A stretch of DNA of 41,346 nt from Planctomycetales bacterium (lineage in GTDB: Bacteria > Planctomycetota > Planctomycetia > Isosphaerales > Isosphaeraceae): the NCBI GenBank assembly GCA_027449865.1, contig DAIDKV010000084.1, forward strand, positions 1-41,346, in the 5' to 3' direction. Shown piece by piece: positions 8,425 through 16,414 of the stretch. Below the pieces are notes generated by a model, which did not search any database, was not told the DNA's origin, and worked only from the letters and a program-made list of their open reading frames with translations. The first letter of the stretch is position 1. Each line of letters starts with the position of its first letter. The position numbers and the translations under genes are program-made.

Positions 8425-9264
8425 ATCGTGCGACGCCCTGGGCGGCTCGACGGCCGCACCTGCCTGATCGTTGGGGGGACTGGTGGGATCGGTCTGGCCT
8501 CGGCACGCCGGTTCCTTGAAGAAGGCGCGCGTGTCGTCGTGGCTGGTCCGTCTCCCGAGGTCAACCGCGCGGCGAAGGCCCAGCTTTCCGCGCTCGGGCC
8601 GGTCTGGGATGTCGCCGTCGAGCTGTCGGCCGGCGTCGCCGAGGTGAATCGAATGTTCACCGAGACCCTCGACGCCCTCGGCGGCCGGCTCGATGTTTTG
8701 CTGCACGTCGCCGGGATCAGCGGGCGACGATTCGGCGACGGACCGCTGCACGAGTGCTCCGACAGCGGATGGTCGGCCGTGATGGACGTCAACGCGACCG
8801 GCGTTTTCCTCACCAATCGAGCCGCCGTCCGGTTCATGCTCCGCCAGCCGATTGACGCCCACGGCCTGCGCGGGACGATTGTCAATGTCGGCTCGGTGCT
8901 CGACCGCGCCCCGTCGCCCACCCATTTTGGCACCATTGCTTACGCCGCCAGCAAGGGAGCGGTCCGATCCCTGACTCTCGCCGCCGCGGCGCGGTATGCT
9001 CCGGAACGAATCCGATTGAATCTGCTTGCGCCCGGGCTGATTGACACCCCGATGTCGGCCCGGGCCGTCCACGACCCGGCCATCCGGCCCTATCTGGCCG
9101 CCCGGCAGCCGATGGCTGGCGGCCCCGGCGCGGCCGCCGACGTCGCCGAGGCCGCGCTTTATCTCTGCGAGCCCGCATCGCGGTTCGTCACGGGGGCCGA
9201 GCTGGTCGTCGACGGCGGATGGTGCGTCTCGGCGCCCGGGGAGCCGATTGAGGCCCTGCCATGA
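8425..9264 (+). CDS. Short-chain dehydrogenase/reductase
   Basis: A 279-residue classical SDR. It shows the dinucleotide-binding motif GGTGGIG at residues 16-22 (first position Gly where Thr is usual), HVAG at about 93-96 in place of NNAG, catalytic Ser156, and the YxxxK pair Tyr172/Lys176. A C-terminal VVDGGW motif is typical of FabG-like members. The GTG at 8425 is chosen because GCGGAG stands at about 8411-8416; the in-frame GTG at 8401 lies inside the hairpin repeat and has no ribosome site. The substrate is not evident. It overlaps the SIS gene by four bases, so the two are translationally coupled and may act on the same sugar or amino compound. Confidence 0.88.
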   Translation: MVRRPGRLDGRTCLIVGGTGGIGLASARRFLEEGARVVVAGPSPEVNRAAKAQLSALGPVWDVAVELSAGVAEVNRMFTETLDALGGRLDVLLHVAGISGRRFGDGPLHECSDSGWSAVMDVNATGVFLTNRAAVRFMLRQPIDAHGLRGTIVNVGSVLDRAPSPTHFGTIAYAASKGAVRSLTLAAAARYAPERIRLNLLAPGLIDTPMSARAVHDPAIRPYLAARQPMAGGPGAAADVAEAALYLCEPASRFVTGAELVVDGGWCVSAPGEPIEALP

Positions 9265-10034
9265 CCGAGCCGCTCTCGCAATACCTCGCCGCGGTTCGAT
9301 CGGCGATCGACGCCATCGAGGCGACCCAGCTTGACCCCATCCGACGCGCCGCCGATCGGTTCGCGGCGACCATCCTTCGCGGCCGGCTGGTCCATGTCTT
9401 CGGCACGGGTCACTCGCGGATGGCCGTCGAGGAGATGTTCCCGCGCTACGGGTCGTATCCGGGGTTCCACCCGATTGTCGAGCTCTCGATGACGTTCCAC
9501 AACCCGGTCGTCGGGGCCAACGGCCAGCGCCAGGCGATGTTCCTGGAGAACGTTCAGGGCTTCGGAGCGGTCCTCTGGCGGAACTTCGCCGTGACGCCGG
9601 ATGACGCCCTGCTGGCGATCTCGACCAGCGGCTGCAACGCCGTCACGATCGACGTGGCCCTCGAAGCAAAGCGACTCGGGATGCCGGTCGTCGCGATCAC
9701 CTCGCTCGCCCACGCCAGGGCCTCGACCTCGCGGCACGAGTCGGGGAAGAAACTCCACGAGGTCGCCGACATCGTCCTCGACCAGCAGGCGCCGGCCGGC
9801 GATTCAGCCGTCTGGATCGAGGGTCTCGAAACGCCTGTCGCGCCGATTTCGAGCGTCAGCGGATGCGCCGTCATCAATCTTCTCAAGGCCGAGGTCGCCC
9901 GCCGGCTCACCGAGGCGGGCGCCCCGCCCATGGTCCTCACCGCCGCCTGCCACCTCGGCGCCGATCGGGCCCGCGAACTCTTCGAGGCCACTTACGACGA
10001 CTATCGACGGCGGATCGGCGTGCTCTACCGGTAA
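9261..10034 (+). CDS. SIS-domain sugar isomerase-like protein (UPF0309-like)
   Basis: A 257-residue protein with a single SIS (phosphosugar-binding) fold: HVFGTGHSRMAVEEMFPRYG near residues 46-65 and LLAISTSGCNAVTIDVALEAK near 113-133, where Ser/Thr residues usually bind phosphate. The arrangement resembles UPF0309 proteins and, more distantly, MurQ etherase and GmhA. The natural substrate is unknown; a phosphorylated hexosamine is plausible by family. Its ATG overlaps the TGA of the upstream SDR. The gene is followed by an AT-rich promoter region for an unrelated kinase. Confidence 0.83.
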   Translation: MTEPLSQYLAAVRSAIDAIEATQLDPIRRAADRFAATILRGRLVHVFGTGHSRMAVEEMFPRYGSYPGFHPIVELSMTFHNPVVGANGQRQAMFLENVQGFGAVLWRNFAVTPDDALLAISTSGCNAVTIDVALEAKRLGMPVVAITSLAHARASTSRHESGKKLHEVADIVLDQQAPAGDSAVWIEGLETPVAPISSVSGCAVINLLKAEVARRLTEAGAPPMVLTAACHLGADRARELFEATYDDYRRRIGVLYR

Positions 10035-10191
10035 ATTCGGGGCTCGGCCTGTCACTCGCTCGCGCTTCCTCCGCGGAATCCCATCTCCCAGGAGGAACAG
10101 GCGAAAGGAGCCCGCTTGCCGGCAACTCCACCAAAAATCAATTCTAGTAATTATATTTTATTTTTATTTATTTCTTTTATTGATGCTCTTG

Positions 10192-10220
10192 TTGACAGAG
10201 GGTTTATCGAGTGAAATAAT
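10192..10220 (+). promoter_or_regulatory. Sigma-70-like promoter for the histidine kinase gene
   Basis: A perfect -35 box TTGACA at 10192-10197 is followed after exactly 17 bases by AATAAT at 10215-10220. It sits in the most AT-rich stretch of the window (about 10138-10225) and lies 53 bases upstream of the kinase start. The AT-rich run before the -35 box could act as an UP element. Confidence 0.65.
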
Positions 10221-10272
10221 CTCGACATGGATTGAAGGCTTTCGCCCCGGAATCAGTCTGAGGACGGACGGT

Positions 10273-11433
10273 ATGCGACTGGCCGAGTTCATCCTCCAGA
10301 ACATGAGCGATATCCTGGCGGAGTGGGAGGCATTCGCCGCCACGCTGCTGCCGGCCGCGGGGAACATGACGTCGCTCGCCCTTCGCGATCACGCGCAGCA
10401 GATTCTGGAGGCCGTGGCGAGGGATCTGAACACTTTTCAGACGCGAGAGGCCCAGGCCGAGAAGGCTCAGGGGAGGGCCCCCAGGATCGCGAACGCGCCG
10501 GATACGGCCGCGCAGACCCACGCCGTCCTGCGGGCTCGAAGCGGATTCGACATCAACCAGCTCGTCGCCGAGTATCGGGCGCTGCGAGCCAGCGTCCTCC
10601 GGCTGTGGATCGATGCTAGCCCGATCGACCCGGCGGAGGTGGAGGACATGGTCCGCTTCAACGAGGCGATCGACCAGGCGGTCGCCGAGTCGGTCGGCCA
10701 CTTCCACGCCCTGGTGGAGCAGTCTCGCAACCTCCTGCTGGGAATGCTCGGGCACGACATGCGAAGCCCTCTCAACGCCATCGTAACGACAGGGTCCTAC
10801 CTGGCGGCCCTGAACGCTGGGGAGGACGTATCGACGGCGGCGGCCCGCCTGATCCGTTGCGGAGCGTCGATGCAGGCGCTACTCAACGACCTGGTGGACT
10901 TCAACCGAACGAAGCTGGGACTGGGCGTCAGAGTCCAGCCGTCCGAGATCGACCTCGCGGCGGTCGTCGCCGACGAACTGGAGCAATTGCGCGGCGCGTA
11001 CCCGGGCCGGCGAATTGAACTGGAAGTGACCGGCAACAGCCATGGCCGGTGGGACGGCGCCCGCTTGCAGCAGTTGGTCCGCAATCTCGTCTCGAATGCG
11101 ATCCGATATGGCTCTTCCGAAACGCCGATCCGCGTCTTGCTTCACGGCCAGGAGGCCAACCTTCGCCTGTCGGTCACAAACAGCGGGCCAACCATCCCTC
11201 CGTCGGTACTCGGACAGATCTTCGATCCGCTCAAGCGAGGCACCGCGCCAGGCGATGGTCGGGAAGGCCTTGGACTGGGGCTGTTCATCGTGCGTGAAAT
11301 CACCCTGGCGCACCACGGCGAGGTCCAGGTTTGTTCCGAGGGGGATGAGACGACCTTCGCCGTGAGCCTGCCCCGCCACGGATCCGAGAAGCCCCCCGGA
11401 TCGTCGCGCTCCTCGGGCGGCCCGCCCGCCTAA
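10273..11433 (+). CDS. Soluble sensor histidine kinase with RsbRD-like N-terminal domain
   Basis: A 386-residue kinase without transmembrane helices. Residues 1-110 form a helical domain (ILQNMSDILAEWEAFAATLL, LRDHAQQILEAVARDL) like the RsbRD-type N-terminus found on stress-response kinases. HisKA follows with phospho-acceptor His161 in GMLGHDMRSPLNAI. The ATPase domain has the N box NLVSNAIRYG (271-280) and G2 motif GLGLGLFIV (332-340), but the G1 motif reads NSG at 303-305 instead of DxG. Start ATG at 10273 after GGACGG. No response regulator is adjacent, so it is an orphan kinase. It has its own promoter, and its end overlaps the convergent next gene by four bases. Confidence 0.85.
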   Translation: MRLAEFILQNMSDILAEWEAFAATLLPAAGNMTSLALRDHAQQILEAVARDLNTFQTREAQAEKAQGRAPRIANAPDTAAQTHAVLRARSGFDINQLVAEYRALRASVLRLWIDASPIDPAEVEDMVRFNEAIDQAVAESVGHFHALVEQSRNLLLGMLGHDMRSPLNAIVTTGSYLAALNAGEDVSTAAARLIRCGASMQALLNDLVDFNRTKLGLGVRVQPSEIDLAAVVADELEQLRGAYPGRRIELEVTGNSHGRWDGARLQQLVRNLVSNAIRYGSSETPIRVLLHGQEANLRLSVTNSGPTIPPSVLGQIFDPLKRGTAPGDGREGLGLGLFIVREITLAHHGEVQVCSEGDETTFAVSLPRHGSEKPPGSSRSSGGPPA

Positions 11434-12413
11434 ACCATCCGTCCGAGCCGCTCGATACTTCGCACCAGGCCGGTCGCCACCGCCAAGGCATCCTCGAATC
11501 GGCGACCCTCGACGTAGTGCCATCGGACCCATCGTTCGCCGATAAGTAGGGCCGTCGAGGTCACGAAGGCCGGGATCGCCGCGGCCTCGTCGGGGGCGAG
11601 CGGGCGGACACACTCATACGCGGCCAGTGCCCCGGCCCGGGCAGCAGGAGCGTCGTCGAGCCAGTCGCCAATCAGTCGGGCCAGGTCGCACGCAACGCAA
11701 TCCATCCCCATCGCGCCGAAGTCGACCAGGCCCGTCACACGGTCGTCTTCGAAGAGAAAATGCTCGCCCCGGGCGTCGCGGAGACAGGGCTGCAACGGGA
11801 CTTCCCGACTCGCCGCCTCACGCGCCGGGCCCAGCAGGCGTGGTGCCATCCGACGAGCCAGCGCCAGCCATCGGATCGCCAGTGCACGCGTCGCGTCGGC
11901 GGTGATCGCCTGCTCCAGCTCGTCGAACCCGCCTCGGATCAGCCCGGCGATCGCCCCGGCCCGATCGGCCAGGCCCGGCGATCTCGCCCGGCGCCGGTCT
12001 CCAGCAAAACACCGGTGGAACGCCGCCAGCGCGGCGAACGCCGAGGCCACCCGGACCGGCGCCGGCGACCCTTCTGACTCCGAGACGCCGGGCATCCATC
12101 GGGAAAGCTCCCAGAGCCCCGACGCCGATTCCTGGAGCGTCGCACCCGATCGATCAGCGATCGGGACCGGGACAAACGGCAGGGCGCTCGCCCGATTGAG
12201 CCATCGATGGACCTGTTCCCGATGCGTCCGCCCCAGGCCGTCCGACGGCCAGAGCCTCAACACCATCGGCCCGCCCGGCGAGGAATACCGCCAGAGCCTC
12301 GACCCGCTCAGCCCCCCCGCGCCACCGAGCGGCTCGGGCGCGGAGGTCGGAGCGACCGCCGCCGGATACCGCGACAGAACCGCGAGCGATTCGGCCTCAA
12401 TCGAAAGCCCCAT
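11430..12413 (-). CDS. Aminoglycoside phosphotransferase/choline-kinase-fold protein
   Basis: A 327-residue protein of the APH fold. The late-domain motif is CLRDARGEHFLF at 210-221 followed by VTGLVDFGAMGMD at 226-238: the DFG-like metal-binding Asp231 is present, and Asp213 stands where the catalytic-loop aspartate is expected, but the usual HGDxxxxN is replaced by CLRDARGEH. Small-molecule kinase activity is therefore possible but not assured. Its start lies inside the end of the acyltransferase gene upstream (17-base overlap), which implies coupled expression. It is not evidence of antibiotic resistance; the family is broad. Confidence 0.75.
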   Translation of the reverse strand: MGLSIEAESLAVLSRYPAAVAPTSAPEPLGGAGGLSGSRLWRYSSPGGPMVLRLWPSDGLGRTHREQVHRWLNRASALPFVPVPIADRSGATLQESASGLWELSRWMPGVSESEGSPAPVRVASAFAALAAFHRCFAGDRRRARSPGLADRAGAIAGLIRGGFDELEQAITADATRALAIRWLALARRMAPRLLGPAREAASREVPLQPCLRDARGEHFLFEDDRVTGLVDFGAMGMDCVACDLARLIGDWLDDAPAARAGALAAYECVRPLAPDEAAAIPAFVTSTALLIGERWVRWHYVEGRRFEDALAVATGLVRSIERLGRMV

Positions 12414-13188
12414 CGCCGTCCTCCTCGGCGATCGCCCGCGCCTGGAGCTGCATCAGGGCCCGATGGAACCGGTCGCTCACCTCCGCCTGCACTGCCTTCT
12501 CGCCGGCGCGGTGCGGAGGGATGTCGGAGAGGTCAATCGGCGCGCCAAAGACCAGCCGGGCCCGCGAGGGCCTCACCATCGATTCGAGGATCTCGTTCGT
12601 CGGCGGCGTCCCCAGAATGTAAGCCGGGACCACCGGCACACCCGCCCGGATCGCCAGGTACGCACTCCCAGGCCGGATCGGACCCAGCCGCCGCCCCGAC
12701 TCGGGAACAATCGTTCCCTCCGGAAAGATCGGAACCACCCGACCCTCCCCCAGCGCCCGGAGGCCGGCACGGATCGCGGCCAGGTCGCGGCCGTCTCGAT
12801 TCACCGGGATGCAGCCGATGAACGCGCAGATCCTTTTTAGCCAGGGCAAATCGTAATATTCGCGGGCGATCATAAATCCCAGCAGCCGCCGACTGTTCGC
12901 CTGGAGCAGCACATGATCGATCCCGCAGGTGTGATTGGCGATCAGGATCGCCGGGCCCGAATCCGGCAGCGGTGCGTATCCGGACGCCCGAAGCTGATGC
13001 CAGAGCCCGCAATAGAGCCGGAACAAGCCGTGCATCCAGCGGAGCGGGCCCCGAATTTCCGGCATCGGCGGCGCCACCTCGCCCGAAAGGCCAGGTATCG
13101 CCAGCAAGATCGTCGTCGATGTGAGCAACATCAGGGAGATCATGGGGAGCGAAAATATCCAGGTGATGCCTTCCGGCCTCGTCGCCAC
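12397..13188 (-). CDS. 1-acyl-sn-glycerol-3-phosphate acyltransferase-type (PlsC family)
   Basis: A 263-residue membrane-associated acyltransferase. An N-terminal hydrophobic segment (about residues 9-33) is followed by the catalytic NHTCGID motif (HX4D: His86, Asp91), a substrate-binding VNRDGRD block and FPEGT at 155-159. The family transfers acyl chains to lysophosphatidic acid or related glycerolipids. It precedes and overlaps the phosphotransferase-fold gene, so the pair may modify the same lipid head group or acceptor; that link is inference. A third acyl-handling locus in the window besides the synthase cluster and the lone ACP. Confidence 0.85.
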   Translation of the reverse strand: MATRPEGITWIFSLPMISLMLLTSTTILLAIPGLSGEVAPPMPEIRGPLRWMHGLFRLYCGLWHQLRASGYAPLPDSGPAILIANHTCGIDHVLLQANSRRLLGFMIAREYYDLPWLKRICAFIGCIPVNRDGRDLAAIRAGLRALGEGRVVPIFPEGTIVPESGRRLGPIRPGSAYLAIRAGVPVVPAYILGTPPTNEILESMVRPSRARLVFGAPIDLSDIPPHRAGEKAVQAEVSDRFHRALMQLQARAIAEEDGDGAFD

Positions 13189-13280
13189 TTTATCCTAACA
13201 CACGCGGTGCATCGGCGACCGGATGGTTCGCCTGGGCCGAGGTGCGGAGCAGGGATGGGAAGGAAGCGGAGGGAGTTTCG

Positions 13281-13370
13281 GATTTCCGATTCAAGATTCA
13301 AGATTTCAGAACCAACATTCAAGATTCGCCCAGGATTCAAAATCCCAGATGGAGGATTTCAAATTTCTCT
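13281..13370. repeat. Cluster of degenerate GATTCAA direct repeats
   Basis: Short imperfect copies of GATTCAAGATT recur between the metalloprotease 3' end and the acyltransferase 5' end: at 13288-13303, 13317-13327, 13334-13344 and 13355-13365. The stretch is AT-rich against its surroundings. One copy, GGATTCAAAATCC (13333-13345), folds on itself. Such degenerate runs are common in planctomycete intergenic DNA; role unknown, possibly transcription termination. Confidence 0.5.
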
Positions 13371-13400
13371 GGCCACTTCGATGACATATTACACAAGAGC

Positions 13401-14594
13401 TCAGGCCGAAGGACGCGTGGATCGACGGCGGTACATCACCAGTCCGCCCATCACACCGAGGGCCCACATCGCGACCGTCGCCGGCTCGGGAGCAATCGTC
13501 TGGTCCCCCTCGACACGCACCCCGCCCGGGTTCAATGTCTCGGCCCCAACCCCGCCGACCGTCGTGCTCCCGCTGAGCGTCCCATACTGACTCGCCAGCA
13601 ACAACTGCGTCGCGTTCGGTCCGAACTGCATGTTCGGATTGATCAGCGACGACCAGTTCGCCGAGGCCGCATCCACATAGTTTCCACCATCCGGATGATA
13701 GCCAATCCCAAACGCGTGCATCATTTCGTGAGAAACATTGTGGGCGATGGCCCAGGCCAGGTCGGTGGGATTGTTGGCGTAGTTAAGCTTGTCGATGAAG
13801 CTGAAGCCGTTGCCACCGACATCCGTAATTCCAATCGCGGAGGGGTTGGGGGCGTAAGAAAGGCCCGAGGCCACGCTGATCGTATGCAGAGCGGGTGTGT
13901 TCGGATCGGTCGTGACCGTGGGGTTCATCCCGGAGATCTGATAGGTGTGCTGGACGTCCTGAAGGACCGTCTGGACAAAATTCGCCTGCTGCTGGGCGTT
14001 GGGAACACCGCCGAAGGCCTGGATCGCCGCCGGGCTATCATACCAGGGCTGGGCGGTTCCGGTCGTCAGACCCGAGGCCGAGGGGAACGGGCCCGACGTC
14101 ATGTTCAGGTAGACATTCGCCGGGGCCTGGCCGACGGAAGGCATCGGCATCGAAACGATCGGCGTCGAGACCGGCATCGAGACCGGCATGGCCATCGTGG
14201 ACATGGTCGACATCGAGACCGGCGCCGCGATAACCGCCGGAGCATCGGAGGGTACCGAGATGGGCGTGGAAGGCATCGCGATCATCGGCGAGTTCGACCC
14301 GGCGATGATCGGCGTGATCGGAGCCGGTGCGGGGATCGCGACCGGGACCGGCGCGGGTGGAGCCGGCGAAGGGATCGAGACCGGCAGAGGGGCAGGGGCC
14401 GGTGCCGGGGCGGGGGCCGGTGCTGGGGTCGAGGCGCCCTGGTAGGTGTTGATCGCTCCGGCCGACCACACCATGGTCCAGAGTCGCTGGGCCTCGGCCC
14501 GGCTGATGCCATCCCCCCGCGCTGGCGACGTCACCAGCAAGGCAAGCCCGGTCCAGACGGCCACGACACTCGCCAGGGACTTGACGGCCGACAT
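13401..14594 (-). CDS. Exported metzincin-type metalloprotease with PEP-CTERM sorting tail
   Basis: A 397-residue secreted protein. Signal peptide at 1-27 (ends SPARG); proline/alanine-rich tract (about 55-98), then a methionine/serine-rich tract (about 104-152). The zinc-binding metzincin motif HEMMHAFGIGYH is at 289-300 with all three histidines and the catalytic Glu290. A PEP-CTERM signal closes the protein: PEP at 369-371, a hydrophobic helix, then RRR. The last signal is normally recognised by an exosortase, which is not in this window. The start at 14594 follows AGGAGG with six-base spacing; upstream in-frame ATG codons lack a site. Likely cell-envelope or biofilm-matrix protease; the substrate is unknown. 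Confidence 0.85.
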   Translation of the reverse strand: MSAVKSLASVVAVWTGLALLVTSPARGDGISRAEAQRLWTMVWSAGAINTYQGASTPAPAPAPAPAPAPLPVSIPSPAPPAPVPVAIPAPAPITPIIAGSNSPMIAMPSTPISVPSDAPAVIAAPVSMSTMSTMAMPVSMPVSTPIVSMPMPSVGQAPANVYLNMTSGPFPSASGLTTGTAQPWYDSPAAIQAFGGVPNAQQQANFVQTVLQDVQHTYQISGMNPTVTTDPNTPALHTISVASGLSYAPNPSAIGITDVGGNGFSFIDKLNYANNPTDLAWAIAHNVSHEMMHAFGIGYHPDGGNYVDAASANWSSLINPNMQFGPNATQLLLASQYGTLSGSTTVGGVGAETLNPGGVRVEGDQTIAPEPATVAMWALGVMGGLVMYRRRSTRPSA

Positions 14595-15305
14595 CACGAA
14601 CCTCCTGTTCGCCAGGGTCCGGGCCGCCATCCTGGGGCCCGCGGATCGTAACCGCCAACCGAGCCGGCCGTTCGGGACGCTCAAAAGACCTGGAGCCCGA
14701 TCGATCGATCCAGAGTCCGGGTCGGACAGGCCGCCCGGCTTCAGGTCGATGCATCGTCGCTGGGCTATTTGGGTCTGCGTCGAGACGGGTCGCCATCGGG
14801 TGGGAAGAGAGACGACTTAATCTTGAGCAAAGAGCATGCCAAGCCTACCTCGCACTCGGCTTATCCCGTGGCAAGTGGAGTCTTCCGGGCAGAATATCCG
14901 GAGATAAATCACTTCCAGGCCGTCGTTTACGAAAAAAGCCCCTTCGACGGACCGAGTGAAAATACGTGGGTCGCGACAACAGGCCGGATTGCGGCGAGAA
15001 GGGAAGTTTTTACAGGAAGACGGAAGACTCTGCAAACAACGGCAAGGAGTCTCCATTTCCCGGGGCTCCCATTTTCCCGGTAATCGCGACGTCGATATCG
15101 GCGCTCGAGCGTGGGAAAGTGGACGAGTGGATGGGGACAGGCATCAGTCGTCAACGACGGGAGCGTGTCCCCATGGGCGAGACGAGGCTCGGACTGCTGA
15201 GCTGAGGAGTCGGAAGCGGGCTCTGGAGCAAGAAGCAGGGGCCTGGGCCTGTGCGGGTTTTCCGAACGTCTCGCTGTTTCTCCAGGTGCCTTGACAGAGG
15301 AATCC
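14595..15305. other. 711-base intergenic region
   Basis: No gene could be supported. It is upstream of the metalloprotease (leftward) and downstream of the second ACP. The part from about 14815 to 15065 is less GC-rich than coding DNA. A CCGTCG (14920-14925) / CGACGG (14945-14950) pair encloses an A-run and could form a small hairpin. Frames on both strands give composition typical of non-coding shadow reading. Promoters for the metalloprotease should lie at its left edge, but none is clear. Confidence 0.5.
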
Positions 15306-15587
15306 TCAGGCGGCCGAACGTGCCTGGTGGCGGAGGTTGGCGGCCAGATCGGCGACCGTGAGCAGGGCGGGGAGTTCGTCGGGATCGATCTCAACGCCGA
15401 ACTGGTCCTGGATCTGGACGACGACCGCGACGAGGTCGAGCGAGTCGAGCCCGAGGTCTTCGAGCAGTCGGGAGTCGTCGCGGATGGTGAGGGTTCGGGC
15501 GCGGGCGGAGACGCCTCGGATGATCTCGGCGAGAGCGGCGATCAGGTCTGGCGACGCGAGACTCGCGGGGCTTTTGGTCGCGTTCAT
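15306..15587 (-). CDS. Solitary acyl carrier protein
   Basis: A 93-residue acyl carrier protein with phosphopantetheine site Ser49 in GLDSLDLVAVVVQIQ, followed by the acidic helix DQFGVEIDPDELP. The start at 15587 (MNATKSP) has GAGG at proper spacing; longer in-frame extensions upstream have no ACP-like sequence. No synthase, ketoreductase or phosphopantetheinyl transferase is adjacent, so it stands alone between two large non-coding gaps. It resembles the clustered ACP at 1847 (shared LVEDLAIDSLDLV / LLEDLGLDSLDLV core), so it could serve the same or a parallel acyl pathway. Confidence 0.9.
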   Translation of the reverse strand: MNATKSPASLASPDLIAALAEIIRGVSARARTLTIRDDSRLLEDLGLDSLDLVAVVVQIQDQFGVEIDPDELPALLTVADLAANLRHQARSAA

Positions 15588-16074
15588 GGCATGCCTCGAT
15601 TCAACAAGAGGATGTGGAAGAGCCGGGTGCTCGGCACCGTCGTCGAGACCTCCTGCCGCCCGTGGTGACGACCAGTTCCAGCCGACGAAGAGCGACGCTC
15701 CAACCAGAGCACCAGGGCCCCGATCGAACGCATCCCTCCTGGTTCGGACGCTCTTTAGATCGATCGCCCCAGGGAGGGCACTTGATCGGCGCCCCGCCGC
15801 CTGGCCCGTCCCCACTTCCGGCCAGACCGATGATGACGATCGCAACGGCCCACAACCGGCGGACCAGCCCGACGAACCCTGAAACGCGAACGCGCGAGCA
15901 TGGACGATCGGGGGGCCTAGTCGGTTGCGGACCCCCGACGCGATGGCCTATAATCCGTCGCCGTGATCGGATTCGCTTTTTCCCGCGAGACGTCGGGAGC
16001 GGATCGATGAGCGTCCCCGGACTGCGGCATCCCCGCGCCGGGGCGGATCCAGACACCTTGAAAGGAGCCCCACT
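15588..16074. other. 487-base divergent intergenic region
   Basis: This lies between the start of the lone ACP (leftward) and the lipoprotein (rightward), so it should carry promoters for both. One candidate for the lipoprotein is listed separately. TCGGGGG (15908-15914) and CCCCCGA (15932-15938) form a seven-base stem around that -35 box. No protein could be supported; a minus-strand hydrophobic stretch near 15810-15890 was considered, but its frame lacks a start with a ribosome site. Confidence 0.5.
15925..15954 (+). promoter_or_regulatory. Candidate sigma-70-like promoter for the lipoprotein gene
   Basis: A perfect -10 box TATAAT at 15949-15954 is preceded after 18 bases by TTGCGG at 15925-15930, matching the first three bases of the -35 consensus. 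It lies 120 bases before the GTG start. A seven-base inverted repeat brackets the -35 box and could form an operator or hairpin. Confidence 0.4.
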
Positions 16075-16365
16075 GTGCGGATCAAGCCCGGATTTCTGGC
16101 CTGGTCGAGCCTTTCGGCCATGCTGCTCTCGCTGACGCTGATCTCTGGTTGCAACGACGAGGGAGGCGCTCCGAGCGGCGCGGCCCCCGCGCCCGGCCCG
16201 ATGACCCCCCCGCCGATGCCGATCCAGAAGCAGGAGCCCAAGCCGGCCACCCCGCCGCCGCCGACGACCGAGGCGAAGCCTGCCGACGCCAAGGCCCCCG
16301 AGGCCAAGCCGGCTGAGACCAAGGCTCCCGAGGCCAAGCCCGCCGACGCCAAGCCGAAGTCCTGA
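16075..16365 (+). CDS. Small Pro/Ala/Lys-rich lipoprotein
   Basis: A 96-residue lipoprotein beginning with GTG, placed by AGGAG eight bases before. The signal peptide ends in a lipobox LISGC with Cys26 as the lipidated residue. The mature part is low-complexity: a proline-rich section, then near-tandem EAKPADAKAP / EAKPAETKAP / EAKPADAKPK units built from repeated DNA at about 16266-16360. No enzymatic domain is visible. Such tails act as extended spacers in the periplasm or cell wall. Followed by a strong terminator hairpin, so it is monocistronic. Confidence 0.78.
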   Translation: MRIKPGFLAWSSLSAMLLSLTLISGCNDEGGAPSGAAPAPGPMTPPPMPIQKQEPKPATPPPPTTEAKPADAKAPEAKPAETKAPEAKPADAKPKS

Positions 16366-16381
16366 TCGGACCGACAAAACC

Positions 16382-16414
16382 GGGACGGCCGCCTCAACGG
16401 GGCGCGGCCGTCCC
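16382..16414 (+). terminator. Hairpin terminator after the lipoprotein gene
   Basis: GGGACGGCCGC (16382-16392) is perfectly complementary to GCGGCCGTCCC (16404-16414), giving an 11-base-pair GC stem with an 11-base loop, 17 bases past the stop codon. No T-run follows, as is often the case in GC-rich genomes. Confidence 0.65.

Noticed and set aside
11430-12413. Aminoglycoside resistance gene
   Set aside because: The fold is broad, the catalytic loop is atypical, and the partner is a lipid acyltransferase; resistance is not supported.
14769-15083. 104-residue plus-strand frame in the 711-base gap
   Set aside because: Mixed codon use, no ribosome site and no similarity to any known protein pattern.
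16243-16365. CRISPR-like or satellite repeat in the lipoprotein gene
   Set aside because: The repeats encode in-frame EAKPADAKAP-type units and have no spacers; they are protein low complexity.
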